Source: Diprion similis (taxonomy: Eukaryota; Arthropoda; Insecta; Hymenoptera; Diprionidae). Taken from it: 64,000 nucleotides of DNA. The stretch is from contig NC_060112.1 of assembly GCF_021155765.1 (NCBI RefSeq), forward strand, positions 9,796,001-9,860,000. The letters run 5' to 3'. The notes under the pieces were generated by a model, which did not search any database, was not told the origin of the DNA, and saw nothing but the letters and a program-made list of their open reading frames with translations. The translations under genes were made by a program, and so were the position numbers. Position 1 is the first letter of the stretch. Each line of letters starts with the position of its first letter. Below, one piece after another: positions 1 to 12,398 of this stretch.

Positions 1-3000
1 TAAAGGTGACTGTAAAAAAAATAGTCGAAATAACAAATTTTAAATTTTTACGGGATTTTGTTTCAAGTTTAAGGGGACTAGAGCGTCGAAACAACCGAAA
101 GAGCACTTTCTTTTTAAGAATTAATTAGGAACAAATGGATGCCAGTAAAAAAGGTACATTTTGCACAATGTTTATTAATCGATCGAATAGTGTTAAACAA
201 ATTTTTTAATCGCATAGAGTTAATAAAATTTAACGGGATACGGGGTCAAAGGTTAGGTCGTTTTTTTTTTTGGACTTGTAGTTTTCGGGAGATGCTCGGA
301 GAAAAAAGAAACAATAAAGAAATAACTAAAACTCGATTATTTTCGTAGAAACATCAATCTTTCTCAAAAATTAAAACGCCAAAACGCGCTCAAAGGATGC
401 TACATCCGGAAACAAAGAAGAAGAAAAGAAGGACTTTTCAACACTCTAGTCTATTCGAATAACATGCGACGTAGCAAAATTGAATTTTGATATAAATTCC
501 AGTTGACTAAATGGTGTGTTATTAATGAAATAGTTAGTGCGAAAAACAAGCTCGTTTTAAATTATTGAAGAAACTGTGAAAGTATAAGTCCTTCATCCGT
601 TATTGTGATCCTTCCGTTTCTGATAGGTTCTCAATTCATGATAATCAAGTGAAACTCTGCGTATCAATAATAATACGCCTGCATTTGTATATATAAGTTC
701 TATTTTTATTTTATTTTCTCTCGTCCGATGTTGCAGTTTATTGATCTAACGAAAGCTACGATTTATTTCAGTGTATCCGGTTGTGTATAATATAAGTAAA
801 GAACTAACTTCTTGATTTGAAAACAGGATTCGCTGATTGTAAGAATAGAATTAGATATATTTAATGCTAATACTGTAATATCGGTTGCGAACCTTGAACT
901 GGATGCTTTTTAACGATCGTAAAATGTGTCACGATTATATTGCGTTGCGAGATCACGATTCTTAGCCTCTCACTGTATTCGTGCAATGGTCAATATCGTA
1001 ATGTGGGTTGTTGTTATTTAATGTTATTAGATGACACAGCGGTACGATTTCGCGGTAATTTAACTTGAGTAATAAATAATAATATTGTGCAGAAAATAAT
1101 ATGCTGAATAAATCCGACCCTTGATCGTAGAGAGAGAAGGATGTTGAATGGATCTTTGCAGTTTGATAATATAATAATTATATTCAATGTACGACTAGCT
1201 TATAATAAAATTTATAAAAAGTTGGCTACAATTTTGAAGGAAAAAAATTCCCTGACTTTTCCTGTACTAAAAATTCAATATTTTCTAATGATTTCCTACG
1301 AAACTTAAGTAATGTTGGACAGCATTTGCGACTGAATGCTCCAGAAGTTGAGAACCTTGAAAATTATATGAATTTTTATCTAAAAACACAAAGTATTGCT
1401 TCGTTTCACAAGAAATAATTAGACCATACGAATTTAATTCACGAGATAGATCTGAAAAAGTAAACTTTCTTACGTTATGCACATATACATATATGTACAA
1501 GGCATTCCACGTGGAGTTGATTGATTTTAAACCTCGCCATTTTTTAATTTTGTTTTAATTCGATTACTTTTATGTTACAAGCATTCAAATTTATTGAAAG
1601 TCACAATTTTTCTGAAATCTTGGAAATATTGTTGAAAATTACATTTTTTGCAAGGCAGATCATTATAAAATTCATTTTATGATGGAATTATGTTTGAATG
1701 TCTAATTTTTCGGGAAACCCAAAAAAAAAATTCTAAAACATTTAACGCTCCATGAAAAGCGCGTGAAAATTATATGAACTCTTTTCGAGAAATTGGAAAA
1801 CTTTGAATTTGGCATGATCAGAACTTGATTCTATAGTCATTAAATGTCATATTGCTTGGAATCCAGTGATTTCTATCGTGAAATCTATTATTTCCAAAAT
1901 CTTTGATCGCTCGGCTTACAATGAAATTGAAAAATCATTTCTTCCTCGATATATCAACTTTGTTCAAATAAAAATAAATTACGAATTTCTCCTTCTATAT
2001 TTTTACTGGTTTGTCGGTTTACTGATGATTAGCAGCTAGTTGGGTTAAAAGCTAAAACGATGGAAAACGAGCTAAACAGACAAAGATTAGGGAGATAAAA
2101 ATTGTCAAAGAGATTATCGTCAAAGAAAGGTAAATCCGATTTGCCTGGATCAAAGCTAAGATCGTCAGATAGGGAGGGAAAAGAAGACAAAAGAATAGAA
2201 GCAGAGCGTCGAGAAGAGAAGAGTGAAGAAAGGTAAAATCAATGAATGGCCGGGCTGAGGCAAGCAAGTAGGTATAAAGCCTGTAAACGATATCGTCAGT
2301 TTTCTTGAACCTCACCTTTTCTCGGTGAGTGGGAAGAATTTTCTTTTTTATTGCTCTAACCAAAGACGTCTAGTACCTATCGATTCCCAAACTTTTCAAA
2401 ATCCCTAAAATCAACGTAACTCACACGTAGAAGCTCAAATTTTTTTTTTCAAAACGTCAAATTCAACTTTCCTTTCATTTTTATACTATCTCTGCGAAAT
2501 CTCTGTATCGATCAACCACCGATCAGCCATAGAAAGTTTTACAAAAAAATTAGTGACATGGTTCTTTTAAAAAATTCTGCAAATGTCGAAAGAATAAAAT
2601 TTAAAGAAATCAAGCAAATAAAAAATTTTACCTTTCAAAGTTATGCGATTTTAAAAACGATATCCCATATTTTTTTATTAAATCATTTACCAACAATTAC
2701 TTATTAAAAGGTGAGAAATTAAAGCCAGTTTCAGAAAGGTCAAGCGCGCACTGATTAAAAATTTTTTATACCCCAAACTAAAGAATACAATTTATCGCTG
2801 CAGAAGCTAATTAGAACTTGACTGAAGTCGGGAGAAAAATGACTTGTGAATAAACTATATGCGCGCAAGTTGCAATAACGATAATTCTGCACTGATTGCT
2901 GGACGATAGATTACTGATTGGTCTTCATTAATTACCGCGACCTCATTATATCTCTGACCATGATGGGACGTAAAGTTCACAAGTTCCCGTTTCTCATTGT

Positions 3001-3533
3001 TTTGCATTTATATCGTCTCTCGTCTTCGATTCTTGTTTTGCTCTTACTTTACAGTATATACTAAGTAGATTCTGTAGATGCACGTACAGCCACTAACAGG
3101 CTAAAACTAGATTCAAAAGAAAAAAAAAAGCACAAGGTTTCAAAGCCTGTTACAACAAACTTCCTACTCCTGTGTTTAAAAAACATTCACAAGCTTCTTA
3201 AGACTTTTCCATAAAATGGCAAAGTTGAAACTTTTAAAAGTTTCGTCATTTCTATGCACATCAGAATAATAACATTGAACTTCGCAGTACAATTTTCTGC
3301 CATTTGAACACGGTTTTATGAATGTTACCAAAATTTTCAATAAAACAGGTTGGTATGTCAAGTTTTTCGTAGTAAACAATGTTCTAAACAATTCTCAAAA
3401 CCAATGTCATTCAAATTTGGATGGAAAATAAATTACGTACGCAAGTGAACAGCACGAATTACGACTCTCGTCCAAAAGCACCGATTTTCTAACCAAATTA
3501 TCCGTGGAACATATTTTTTTGTTAAAAAAAAAA

Positions 3534-3556
3534 AATAATAATAATAATAATAATAA
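3534..3556. repeat. (AAT)n microsatellite
   Basis: About seven to eight tandem AAT units directly following an A-run. It is followed 130 bases later by a 29-base poly(A) tract at 3687-3715. Confidence 0.9.
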
Positions 3557-3684
3557 CGATCCATGACAAGAGGAAAAATAGAATTTGTAATTATAAAAAT
3601 TCTACAATAACTACACTTACGTATAACATAAATTCGCAAAAATTTTTTTTTACGTTATACCACGTATAATAACAAAAACGTGTA

Positions 3685-3686
<2 letters not shown>

Positions 3687-3715
<29 letters not shown>
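3687..3715. repeat. Poly(A) tract
   Basis: Uninterrupted run of 29 A. No target-site duplication or coding remnant beside it, so a retrotransposon tail cannot be claimed. Confidence 0.85.
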
Positions 3716-3718
<3 letters not shown>

Positions 3719-5464
3719 CGCGAATAAGCTGAAATTTTATTCTCATGAAAATTTCGGGACTTTTATCAGGCGTAACTAAACCGTGAATGTACAGGGGAAG
3801 AAGGGAAAAATATGGATCAGGGCGCGTACCTAATCTGTCTTAGGTTGCGTAATGCTGCGTTCTAATACCACATCCTTCAAAAGGAACCCTCCCTCTCGGC
3901 TTCGTCTTGGTCCGGTTATCCAATGCCTGAATCGAGCAGGATAAAAAGCTGCGTGGCGTCCGTGAAGCGGAAAAAACGACACCCACACCCACATACGCAT
4001 ACGAGTCCTTTCCTCTTACGTCCCGGGTTTGTATTATCAAAACCGAAAACGGTGTAGATATAAGCCAAGTTTATCCTCGCCATCCGGCAAGATGCTTTGA
4101 TCGCGTTATGCCTTATACTTTGTATTACAAACGCTTTATAGAAACGTCGAGGTGGGATGGAAAACAAAAATTTACAGTTCAATTAAGAGGATGTTATAGT
4201 AAGTCTTTAACCGTTTGAGTCGCAACAATTATAATGTAAATTGTTAATGTTAATAACAAATTGATTGAAAAAAATGGTGAAAATTGAAGGAATAATTCAT
4301 TTCTCAGAAAGTTATTCCTATACACATAGGTGTATACGTGTTTTGCAGAAATTATTTTGTAAAAGTTTTTGGGGTTGTTGATTACGAAAGTGGAATAGAA
4401 TTTGAAAAATTCAAGATTGAAGATCCAATCAGCGAGCCCGAAAACCGCTGCATAGTTTTTTGATCGTATTTGAGCAAACTTAAAATTTTTTTTCCACCAT
4501 ATTAGATCTGCCATTTTGAATTTTTGAAACTTGATTTGAGATTCGTAATCAGCGACCCTGTTGTACTACTATCTAGTTGTAAAAGTTGACTTATTGTTAG
4601 CACAATAATGTGTGACTCAAAGTGTTAAATGTCGCTTATTTTTACTATCACCGAAGCCTACGTATTACTATGAAGTCAACATTCCGTAGTCAGCGCAATT
4701 CTGCACCGAATTCCTTACGCAAATTGAAATATCCAAAACAAAGTTTCCTTGCATGCTATAATAATGTGAGAAAAATTGAATTTCGCTAATTCACTTGCCA
4801 CTGATTACAGGAATGCATTTTCTGTAGTTATTTTCGCGTGAAAGCAACAAAGTTTTTGTACAATTACTTTCGTCCTTGCATGTAAATGAGCAGAAAAAAA
4901 TTTAAACCGTATAAAAATTACTGAAGTTCAATAATTTTTTTACAATCGGTTACGTTTCAACTCGAGTTATACAGATTTTCTTACATTAATTTTTGTCACA
5001 CAGTAAGAATGATCTTTCATCTGTATTCACCATCTTTGGAGTAAATAACATTGCTGAGTTTTTTTTTTTCTCTCTTTTCACAACTTTCCAAGCATCCTCA
5101 AAGAAGAAAAAATCCTGGATGATCGAACAAAGTAATTCAACGACTAATTTGAAACCTGAGATTAAAAAGAAATGAACAAATGACAAATCGACGAAGAAAA
5201 TCTGTAGCATTCAAGACGTAGGTATAAATACGTCAAATAATCATCAGCTCAAACCCAAATACGGAAAATCAATAATCTCACGATCAGTCTGACAATAATT
5301 ACGCGCAACTGACTGGTTTAGTACCTACCTAACCTACCTACCCATCACGAGACGACATGGAAAAAGTAAAATATAAACCGAAATCTGTCAGGTCGGAGAG
5401 TTATTGAAAATTAATTATAATGAAAAGGCGTGTAATACAGGGTAGACGAATGTGTTTCTATCGT

Positions 5465-5526
5465 ACACGTCAGACGTGTGAACCTATTTCATTTTTATTA
5501 TGGGCAGTGACGTAATCTGTCACTGC
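5465..5526. promoter_or_regulatory. Two adjacent dyad-symmetry elements with CRE-like core
   Basis: The first dyad is ACACGT-CAG-ACGTGT (5465-5479). The second is an 8-bp perfect stem GCAGTGAC / GTCACTGC around a 7-base loop (5504-5526); its left edge overlaps the bZIP-like core TGACGTAA. They lie 150-200 bases upstream of the small ORF at 5674. A regulatory role is inferred from symmetry and motif content only. Confidence 0.35.
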
Positions 5527-5673
5527 CACGACTGCCAGATTGGCTCGCAGCAGTTTGGAGCTCCGGGGTTGGGTGTAATAAATTTCGGCACAAACGGTTC
5601 ACCTGATATATGCTCCTCGATTATTCGTCCAGCGAACTAAAGTTGTGTGGAAAACTAGGTTTTCAGCACAGCG

Positions 5674-5754
5674 ATGGGATCCTACCAGCTGCACTGCGGC
5701 AAACCTCAGAGAGAAGTGCGAGTGTCTAGCTGTGGTTATAGTTACGGTTCTTAA
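5674..5754 (+). CDS. Small ORF, 26 residues, unrecognised
   Basis: ATG at 5674 opens 26 codons ending at TAA (5752-5754). The product begins MGSYQLHC and ends SSCGYSYGS, with two Cys and several Tyr/Ser. It sits in a locally G+C-rich patch (about 5520-5750) inside A+T-rich DNA. A possible splice acceptor, a pyrimidine-containing tract ending in CAG, lies a few bases upstream, so it may be an exon instead of a free-standing ORF. No family is recognised and the length is within chance; it is listed because of the local composition and the dyads upstream. Confidence 0.2.
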   Translation: MGSYQLHCGKPQREVRVSSCGYSYGS

Positions 5755-7019
5755 TTATTTTCATTTTTATACCATAACAGAAAAAAATGGTTCTGCAGTT
5801 AAAAAACGAAGATAAGTTTTGTATATAAGCATAGCCAGATAATCGAGGATCATCGCACCATATTTTCTTTTTACTTTTACGATAATTTGATATTGATGCA
5901 GCAATAAATTGATGTCTAGATCTGACTTGACCAAAATAATGTCACTAACTGAACGAACAGATTTTTTAAGGTTGCTATAACCGGTAAATTTAATCACACT
6001 GAATATAGTTAGTAATTTTACTAGATTATCTTGTAATCCAGATAATATTCTAACCATCGTTCCAACGAATTTTCCAGGAAGTAAAACAAACGACATTTTT
6101 TTCAACAAGGTTTTAATAAAATTGAATTATTGTTAAATTTATTAAATTTTAATTCAATCAATATTAATCGTCAGTTACGTCAAGGAACTGAAAAAGTAAC
6201 TCAAGATCGTTATCGTTACAGTTAATTTTTACCCTCGTTTTTACACAACTTTTCTCAAAAATGGAGTAAAACTTATCAAGAATAATATGGTTTTACTTCC
6301 ATCAGCATGAGAATGGCATGGAATTATTTGGTGTGAAAATTTGCAACACAATCGTTACATGACACCGGTTTATACCGTACTTTTCATTAGAATATCGTAT
6401 TCCAGTCACGATTTACATCCGGCACGAGTTCGCAACGCGTCGAGTGAGAAAGAGAAAGGGTGAGTTTTAGTAGCTCATAATTCCAGTGTTTCGCGTATCG
6501 TTCGACCCTTTGCACCCTGACAAAACGAGTGTTACACTGTTAGTGTCTATATATACATATATATGTAATTGTATACCCGCCTCCCTCAATTCTACTCAAT
6601 GACAACTCAACGCGCCCCCTCATCGGTGAATAACCTGTGGCTTTCACAATTCATCGAAACTTTCTTCCTCGACGTGTAACGCGGCCAATTATATTTTATA
6701 CAACCTGTCCAAGTCCATTGTATAATTATTAATTATATAACTAAAACCAGTTGACTCACATCGCTTACAGTAAATGGAATAAACGTGTATTTGCAGCAAC
6801 GCGCGTTAAAGCAAGAAATTTTTTTAATAAGTAGGAAAATTATTTTCAGTATATGTATATCAATAGGTTTCTGAATTAATGAAAATTAACTGAATTAAAG
6901 AAAAATTAATTCAATTATTAAAAAGTTAACTTAATTGTGGAAAATTAAGTCAAGTTAATTTGAATTACTTTCTATTCGTGCCAGAATTGTTTGTTTACGG
7001 AATGAAAAAAAAATTGGGT

Positions 7020-7316
7020 CGAAAAAAAAAAAAAAAAAAGCGGGAATACAAAAAAGTCAATTGAAATTTTTGTAAGCAATATTGAATTGGAATGAATTAT
7101 CGGGAATTATCGCGAAATTTCTCTTTTTCTTCTTCAATTCGTGAATTTAAATGAATTAAATTGATCTGAATAAAAAAAAAAAAAAAAAAAAAAAAAACAG
7201 TCAAAATTTGAATTACATAAATTAATTTAAATTATTTCAAATGTAGAGAAAAAAAAAAAAAAAAAATTATCGTGTCACTCGGATCTCGAGTTATTTCCCC
7301 GTCGGGTGAAAGAGAG

Positions 7317-7347
<31 letters not shown>
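7020..7347. repeat. Cluster of four A-tracts
   Basis: Pure A runs of roughly 17 to 26 bases occur near 7022-7039, 7173-7197, 7250-7266 and 7322-7347, separated by 60-140 bases of A+T-rich sequence containing repeated GAATTA/TTAATT-type words. This may be rigid, nucleosome-excluding DNA; there is no coding content. Confidence 0.75.
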
Positions 7348-8251
7348 CAGTACGAAAAAAATTAATAAATAAAATAAAAACTTGAGAGAAATTTTTTCTC
7401 AAATCCAGGAAAAAATTGTAAAAATCCTTCGATTATTCTCCCAGATTTGAAGACTCGTAAGAGTCTGTTCGGAAATCTTATTAAATTAATTACCGCATGC
7501 TGCCATAAAATAAAGTCGGCACCCCTCGATTGACATTCGTATCGGCTCTCACGGCCAGGTGTTCACAGTTCAAGATTCTTCTCGCGCATTCTTGCTGCGC
7601 AGCAGGCAGCCAAGTAAGGCGATGCTTGGACTCTATGCGCTGCATCCGTTCGCGCATTCACCTACGTTACACCCACACCACACTCGGTAATAACGCATAG
7701 CGTGCATTCCGCTTACGGATAAGGATTACGTTACGTTATTACGGTCGGTCATTTAGGTTTACCAATTTCTTCGTTGCGAAATTCGGGCTTCCATGGTCTT
7801 GCCCCAATCGATTTCGACGTCGACGTGATACATTTCCACTGGAATTAGTGAGTTAGATTGTAACAGCAGTAGGAATTTTAAACTGAATTTGTAAAACCAG
7901 TAATTTTCAGTGAACTCGTAGTTATAGTGTTTAACGCGAATAAGGGCTTAACTACCCCGTATTCTATACGAAATTCTGAACAAAAACACTCTAATACGTT
8001 TACAATTGACGGAGGAATTTACTATACCGATTTCGTAGAGTTCGTGCAATTTCTTTATTTCTGCGTCAAATGAAAATGCGTTGGGCCGTTTTTGAAAATT
8101 TTACAAGAGAGTTTCTATTTGCATTGCATATATGTATAACAAGTACACGCGCTATATATGCTTTGTTATAAACTTCGATAGAATGTTAAAGCTTTGCTAA
8201 TAATAATATAATAAATAAGAATAAAATAATGATTTCATTATTCTCAAGCAT

Positions 8252-8272
8252 TATATATATATATATATATAT
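8252..8272. repeat. (TA)n microsatellite
   Basis: Ten tandem TA units in A+T-rich DNA with no gene nearby. Confidence 0.9.
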
Positions 8273-10647
8273 TTCCCTAAAATTTCTAGAGTTTTCAAAC
8301 TTCCCACATTTCCACCGTTAATTAATTACGATCGCCAGAATAATCAAACGTTTATATATGAAATATCAAAACCGAGATTATAATAATTTCGAAACATTGA
8401 CCCTCAGCTGGAAAATTTCGGGGTGTAGGTTAAAGGTTAGGGGTTGTTAGTTTGATAAGGGACGGGCGGTCGTTGAGGCCATTTTGTTGAAGCGATAACA
8501 ATTATTATGATACACGGACGAGGGCAAGCTTGTCATTTCATCTTTTCTGCAAGCGACGTCTATTCCACAATGGCGTAATTAACGCAACATCAATCAAGCG
8601 ACGCGGCATTTTTACTTTATTAGTAGGTATAAATTGTCGTCTCGTCGATATTGGCTGCATAATTTTATCGTTAAATATAGATAAAAGTAAAAAAAATCTT
8701 GAACAACGGTGATGAATAAAATAATTTACAGGAATAATAATATCCAAACAATTTCTTTGTTCTGCTTTGTATATTTACACTCTATTCTCTCCTCGTGCAA
8801 ATTTTATTTACAATTAATTCACAAAATATAAACAAACGCGTTTGTAGTTGATCAAATCTGCAGGGACTTACGAGTAATATAATATAATAATATATATGCA
8901 AGTTGTAATTCCACATTGGCACGATTATTATAATTATCATTATTATTATCGTTATTATTATGCCAATTATTTCGCACGCGACAATTTTGTGACAAAACTA
9001 AACCGACGGATATAAAAAAGAATGCAGTTGCTGCTTTTTACTAGCAATATTAGTACTTTCAAACCTCGCACAAACATGATTATCGATTGTGAGTCATACC
9101 GCGATGTGATGAAGTATGTAATTATATAGTTTCAATAACTGAATTAGCACTTCTATTAAGTAACGCAGAGAATACTTGGATTCATTTGATACAGAGAAGT
9201 GACAGAAACTGATTGTTTCGTAGAAAAGTATAAACTTTTGTATGAAGTAAAATTCTTATGTAAGTGCATTTAAAATCATGAGCTCAATATTTTTAAAACA
9301 AGATTAGTGAGTATTGAAAACGTTTCTAAACACAGCAAATCAAGCACGACGTGTGTAATAAATAATCGCCTTATCGGCCATGGTATGACGTAAGTATAGT
9401 AAAACACGACAAAACAACGCAACCATGATAAAAAGAATAAAAATAAATATGACAAGTAGAGAATATTTTTTACTTCGATTTCTTGTTTTGAACTTCTCGG
9501 AAGTTCTCGCTTTTTATACGACAGCTGTAAGTCGTAACTCGCGAGCAGTAAACCCGCAACGATCTTTTACGTGAAAATCGAGGATAGTAAAGTGCAAGTC
9601 AAATTTCTATATCGAGCATATCGACGAACGTATGAGAAAGAAAATTTTTCGCATTATACCTAAAATTTTACGTAGATGCTGAATGAGTAAAAATTTGAAG
9701 ATTAGGCGGATTTGAGGTCATCGATTATTGACTTGATTTCAAAATTTTAAAGCTCGGAATAACGGAAATAACACGGCGGTCGCAAAAATTCTAAAAATTA
9801 CGTTCATGGGATAAAAATTGGTGTCCGAGTCTTTGTGACAACAGTGATTAAACGCTGAATTCGAAATTAAAAAATCAAAATAACGGAAGAAGAGAAAAAA
9901 AAATTACAACTCAGTAAACCAATAGATTTCAGATGTAGAGTAACTTTCGTACCACATTTTTTTTTTTGAGAATCTTTCATAAACTAATTAGAATTATGAA
10001 TGATAACTTTCACTTAAATTCAAAGCAACACGTCAACTAATCTTGCATGATCTCTTTAGATGTCATCGACAATTGGAAACTAATGAATTGTTGTGCTTAA
10101 ATTGAATATTGATATTGATCGTTTGGTGCTTGTGTTTAGAATCGTAGAAGTTTCGAAAATTTTTGCGACAAATTTTCATTCACTTCGAAGTTAATACGCT
10201 ACGTTACAAATTTTACATAAATTTCCAAACTTTTTCCAGACAATGATACATATATGTAAAAGTGCAAACTATCATTTGCGAAAGTTTGAAGAGCAAGAGG
10301 ATTGAAACTACTGATAATAACGAATAAAATAAATATTTGCTCACTCCCTCGGTCTCTCCTTAAGGAGTAACACCTTGAATACCTATATATATATAAGGTT
10401 AATACGTATTTACACGATTAAAAGCAAGTGCGGTTAAACTGTAGATTAACGATGTTTGAATAATGTTAGGTTACGATTGGAAACGACATGTTGAAGCGAG
10501 GGGCAGGGAGCAGAGTCGTAAGATAACAAAGACTCGATAGTAGGATAATAAACAGCACCGAAGGACCGGGCACCTATAACTTATTGGTCCGTTCCTTCTC
10601 CCACGGGGTGTATTGAGTTACACAGATATGTTTGTAACGTGGTTATC

Positions 10648-10663
10648 ACGTCATCATACGTCA
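10648..10663. promoter_or_regulatory. Paired ACGTCA (CRE-like) motifs one helical turn apart
   Basis: ACGTCA occurs at 10648-10653 and again at 10658-10663, exactly 10 bp apart, so both face the same side of the helix. ACGTCA/TGACGT is the ATF/CREB half-site. No adjacent gene was found, so the target is unknown. Confidence 0.25.
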
Positions 10664-11775
10664 CATACCACGAAAGTCTGAAAAAACTATACGTTCGAGT
10701 GGGTCTCCGGCGAGTAAAGAATTCGATTTAATTGGTTCGTCGAACTGAACAGACTCAAGAACTGATTGTTGGAGCTAGATGTGAACTGTGAAAGTCGCAA
10801 GAATAGAAAGATTGATCGATGATTTTTCAGAGCATTTATTGAGTCGACAATTCAGGAGGGACAGACGTTATTCGTGATTATTTAATACTTTTTCAGAGAT
10901 AATTGAAATTAGGTATGTTTTTAGGTATTGATGAAAAACAGATTTTCGGAAAAATAAATGTGAGCGTTCTTCGTCTACATTGCTGATTTCTGGTATTACA
11001 TGGACTTGGGATTGAAAAAAGAGTCGATATAAGGAGAGGCTATTCACTCAAGCAATCAAATCAGTGAAATTCGAGCAATTCTTTTTTACAACAGGAAATC
11101 ATGGAATGGCTTCGAAAATTAAGGAATCACTGAAAAATCCGTGGAAATCCTTCAAGATATTAAAAATCAGTTGGAAATCGTTAACGACAATTGCATGTTT
11201 GTGCAGTGCAACTACCTCATATAACGTAGAATTTGTTAAATATTTTCTATGTAAATGTATCAACAAAACGAGCCGAAACCCATTTACTTTTGAATTGTGT
11301 GATTTTAAAGATTCTTTCCCAGATTGTCGATATCTTAGCTTGTGCTTATTTGAATTTTCTCAAATTTCCTCCAATTACACATAGCAGAACGATATTCGAT
11401 TCGTGTTCAGTGTCAATAGACCAAATAAGACTGCTGGATATTGTTTAAAGATATTTTCCCAGTTCCCAAGGTTTAGTCATATATATATGGTGAGAGATCC
11501 GTTCATCCGCGTCCTCTCAAAGATTTGAAAAGCATAGAGAAGTTACGGGATAAGCCGTGACTACAGACACAACTTAGCTACGAGAGAGCGAGTACATATT
11601 TACACTGTTAGAAAGGTTTGCGACGAGCAATCGATCCGCGACACCGAGGAGGGTCAACGAGGGCCCGACGACGTGCAGCAGGATGGGTTCTATCCCTTTT
11701 ACCTCACCCAGGACGACACTGTAGAGGATATCTCTCTTCTCTTTCTTTGTCTGCCTAGATATATATATATATTAA

Positions 11776-12398
11776 GGGTGGCGCAAAAAAACCGACTATT
11801 TTTTATTTTTTATTTATTTTTTTTTTTCCTAGTCTCGTGTGACAAAATGTTAGTTTTTGATGTTTTAAGAGGCCACTTCAAATGACAGTTCAAAAAAAAA
11901 TTTTAAGTGGTCGCTCCACATTTTTTAAAACGTCAGAAATAGTCAAAAATCGATTTTTTTTTTCTCGTTACGGTATAATTTTATAGACAAAAAAAAAAAT
12001 AAGTTTCCGAAAGTTTCAGTTCAAAATTTGAATTTTGAAAGGTCGCTCATAATTTTTTTTCAATCTTTTGGCGCATTTCTTTAGATCTTTTCGAGCGACC
12101 TGTTAATATTCCTATTAAAACTTCATAAATTTTTTTTCTTTAATTTAGTGAGGAAGAATTGATAACAATACACCACGACATGAATTAATAATCGAACAAA
12201 ATACTGAAAATACAATTTTTTTAATTTAATTTTTTGACGATTTTTGACATTTTTTAAAATTTGGAGCGACCTCTTAAAAATATTTTTTTTTTTGGAGCTG
12301 TCCTTTGGAGTTGGCTCTTAAAACATCAATAACTAACATTTTGTCACACGAGACTGAAAAAAAAAAAAAAAAAAAAAATCGGTTTTTTTGCGCCACCC
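11776..12398. mobile_element. Palindromic (foldback) MITE, copy 1
   Basis: The element begins GGGTGGCGCAAAAAAACCG and ends with its reverse complement. The inverted arms continue inward for about 200 bases as imperfect complements: both arms carry the AGTCTCGTGTGAC block and a TTTTGATGTTTTAAGAG-like block. The right end abuts TA; the left abuts AA, probably a decayed TA duplication. GGTCGCTC appears at 11909 and 12041, and its inverse GAGCGACC at 12093 and 12264, giving a symmetric set of internal sites. No transposase ORF is present, so it is non-autonomous. A second copy lies at 37458-38068. TA flanks suggest the Tc1/mariner supergroup, but the TIR was not matched to a named family. Confidence 0.85.

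Larger units (their letters stand above)
1..5460. other. Intergenic or intronic DNA, no gene seen
   Basis: All reading frames here are short, lack family features, and mostly begin at non-ATG codons. The stretch is A+T-rich with a trinucleotide AAT run (about 3534-3556) and a 29-base poly(A) run (3687-3715). I could not find an exon with both a credible acceptor and donor. Confidence 0.6.
5755..11775. other. Gene-free stretch with A-tracts and simple repeats
   Basis: No supportable coding exon. Notable contents are four long A-tracts between 7020 and 7350, a G+C-richer island at about 7520-7830, a (TA)n run at 8252-8272, and two ACGTCA motifs exactly 10 bp apart at 10648 and 10658. It may be intergenic or part of a long intron of a gene outside the window. 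Confidence 0.55.

Noticed and set aside
3687..3715. Poly(A) as a processed pseudogene or LINE tail
   Set aside because: No coding remnant upstream and no target-site duplication visible.
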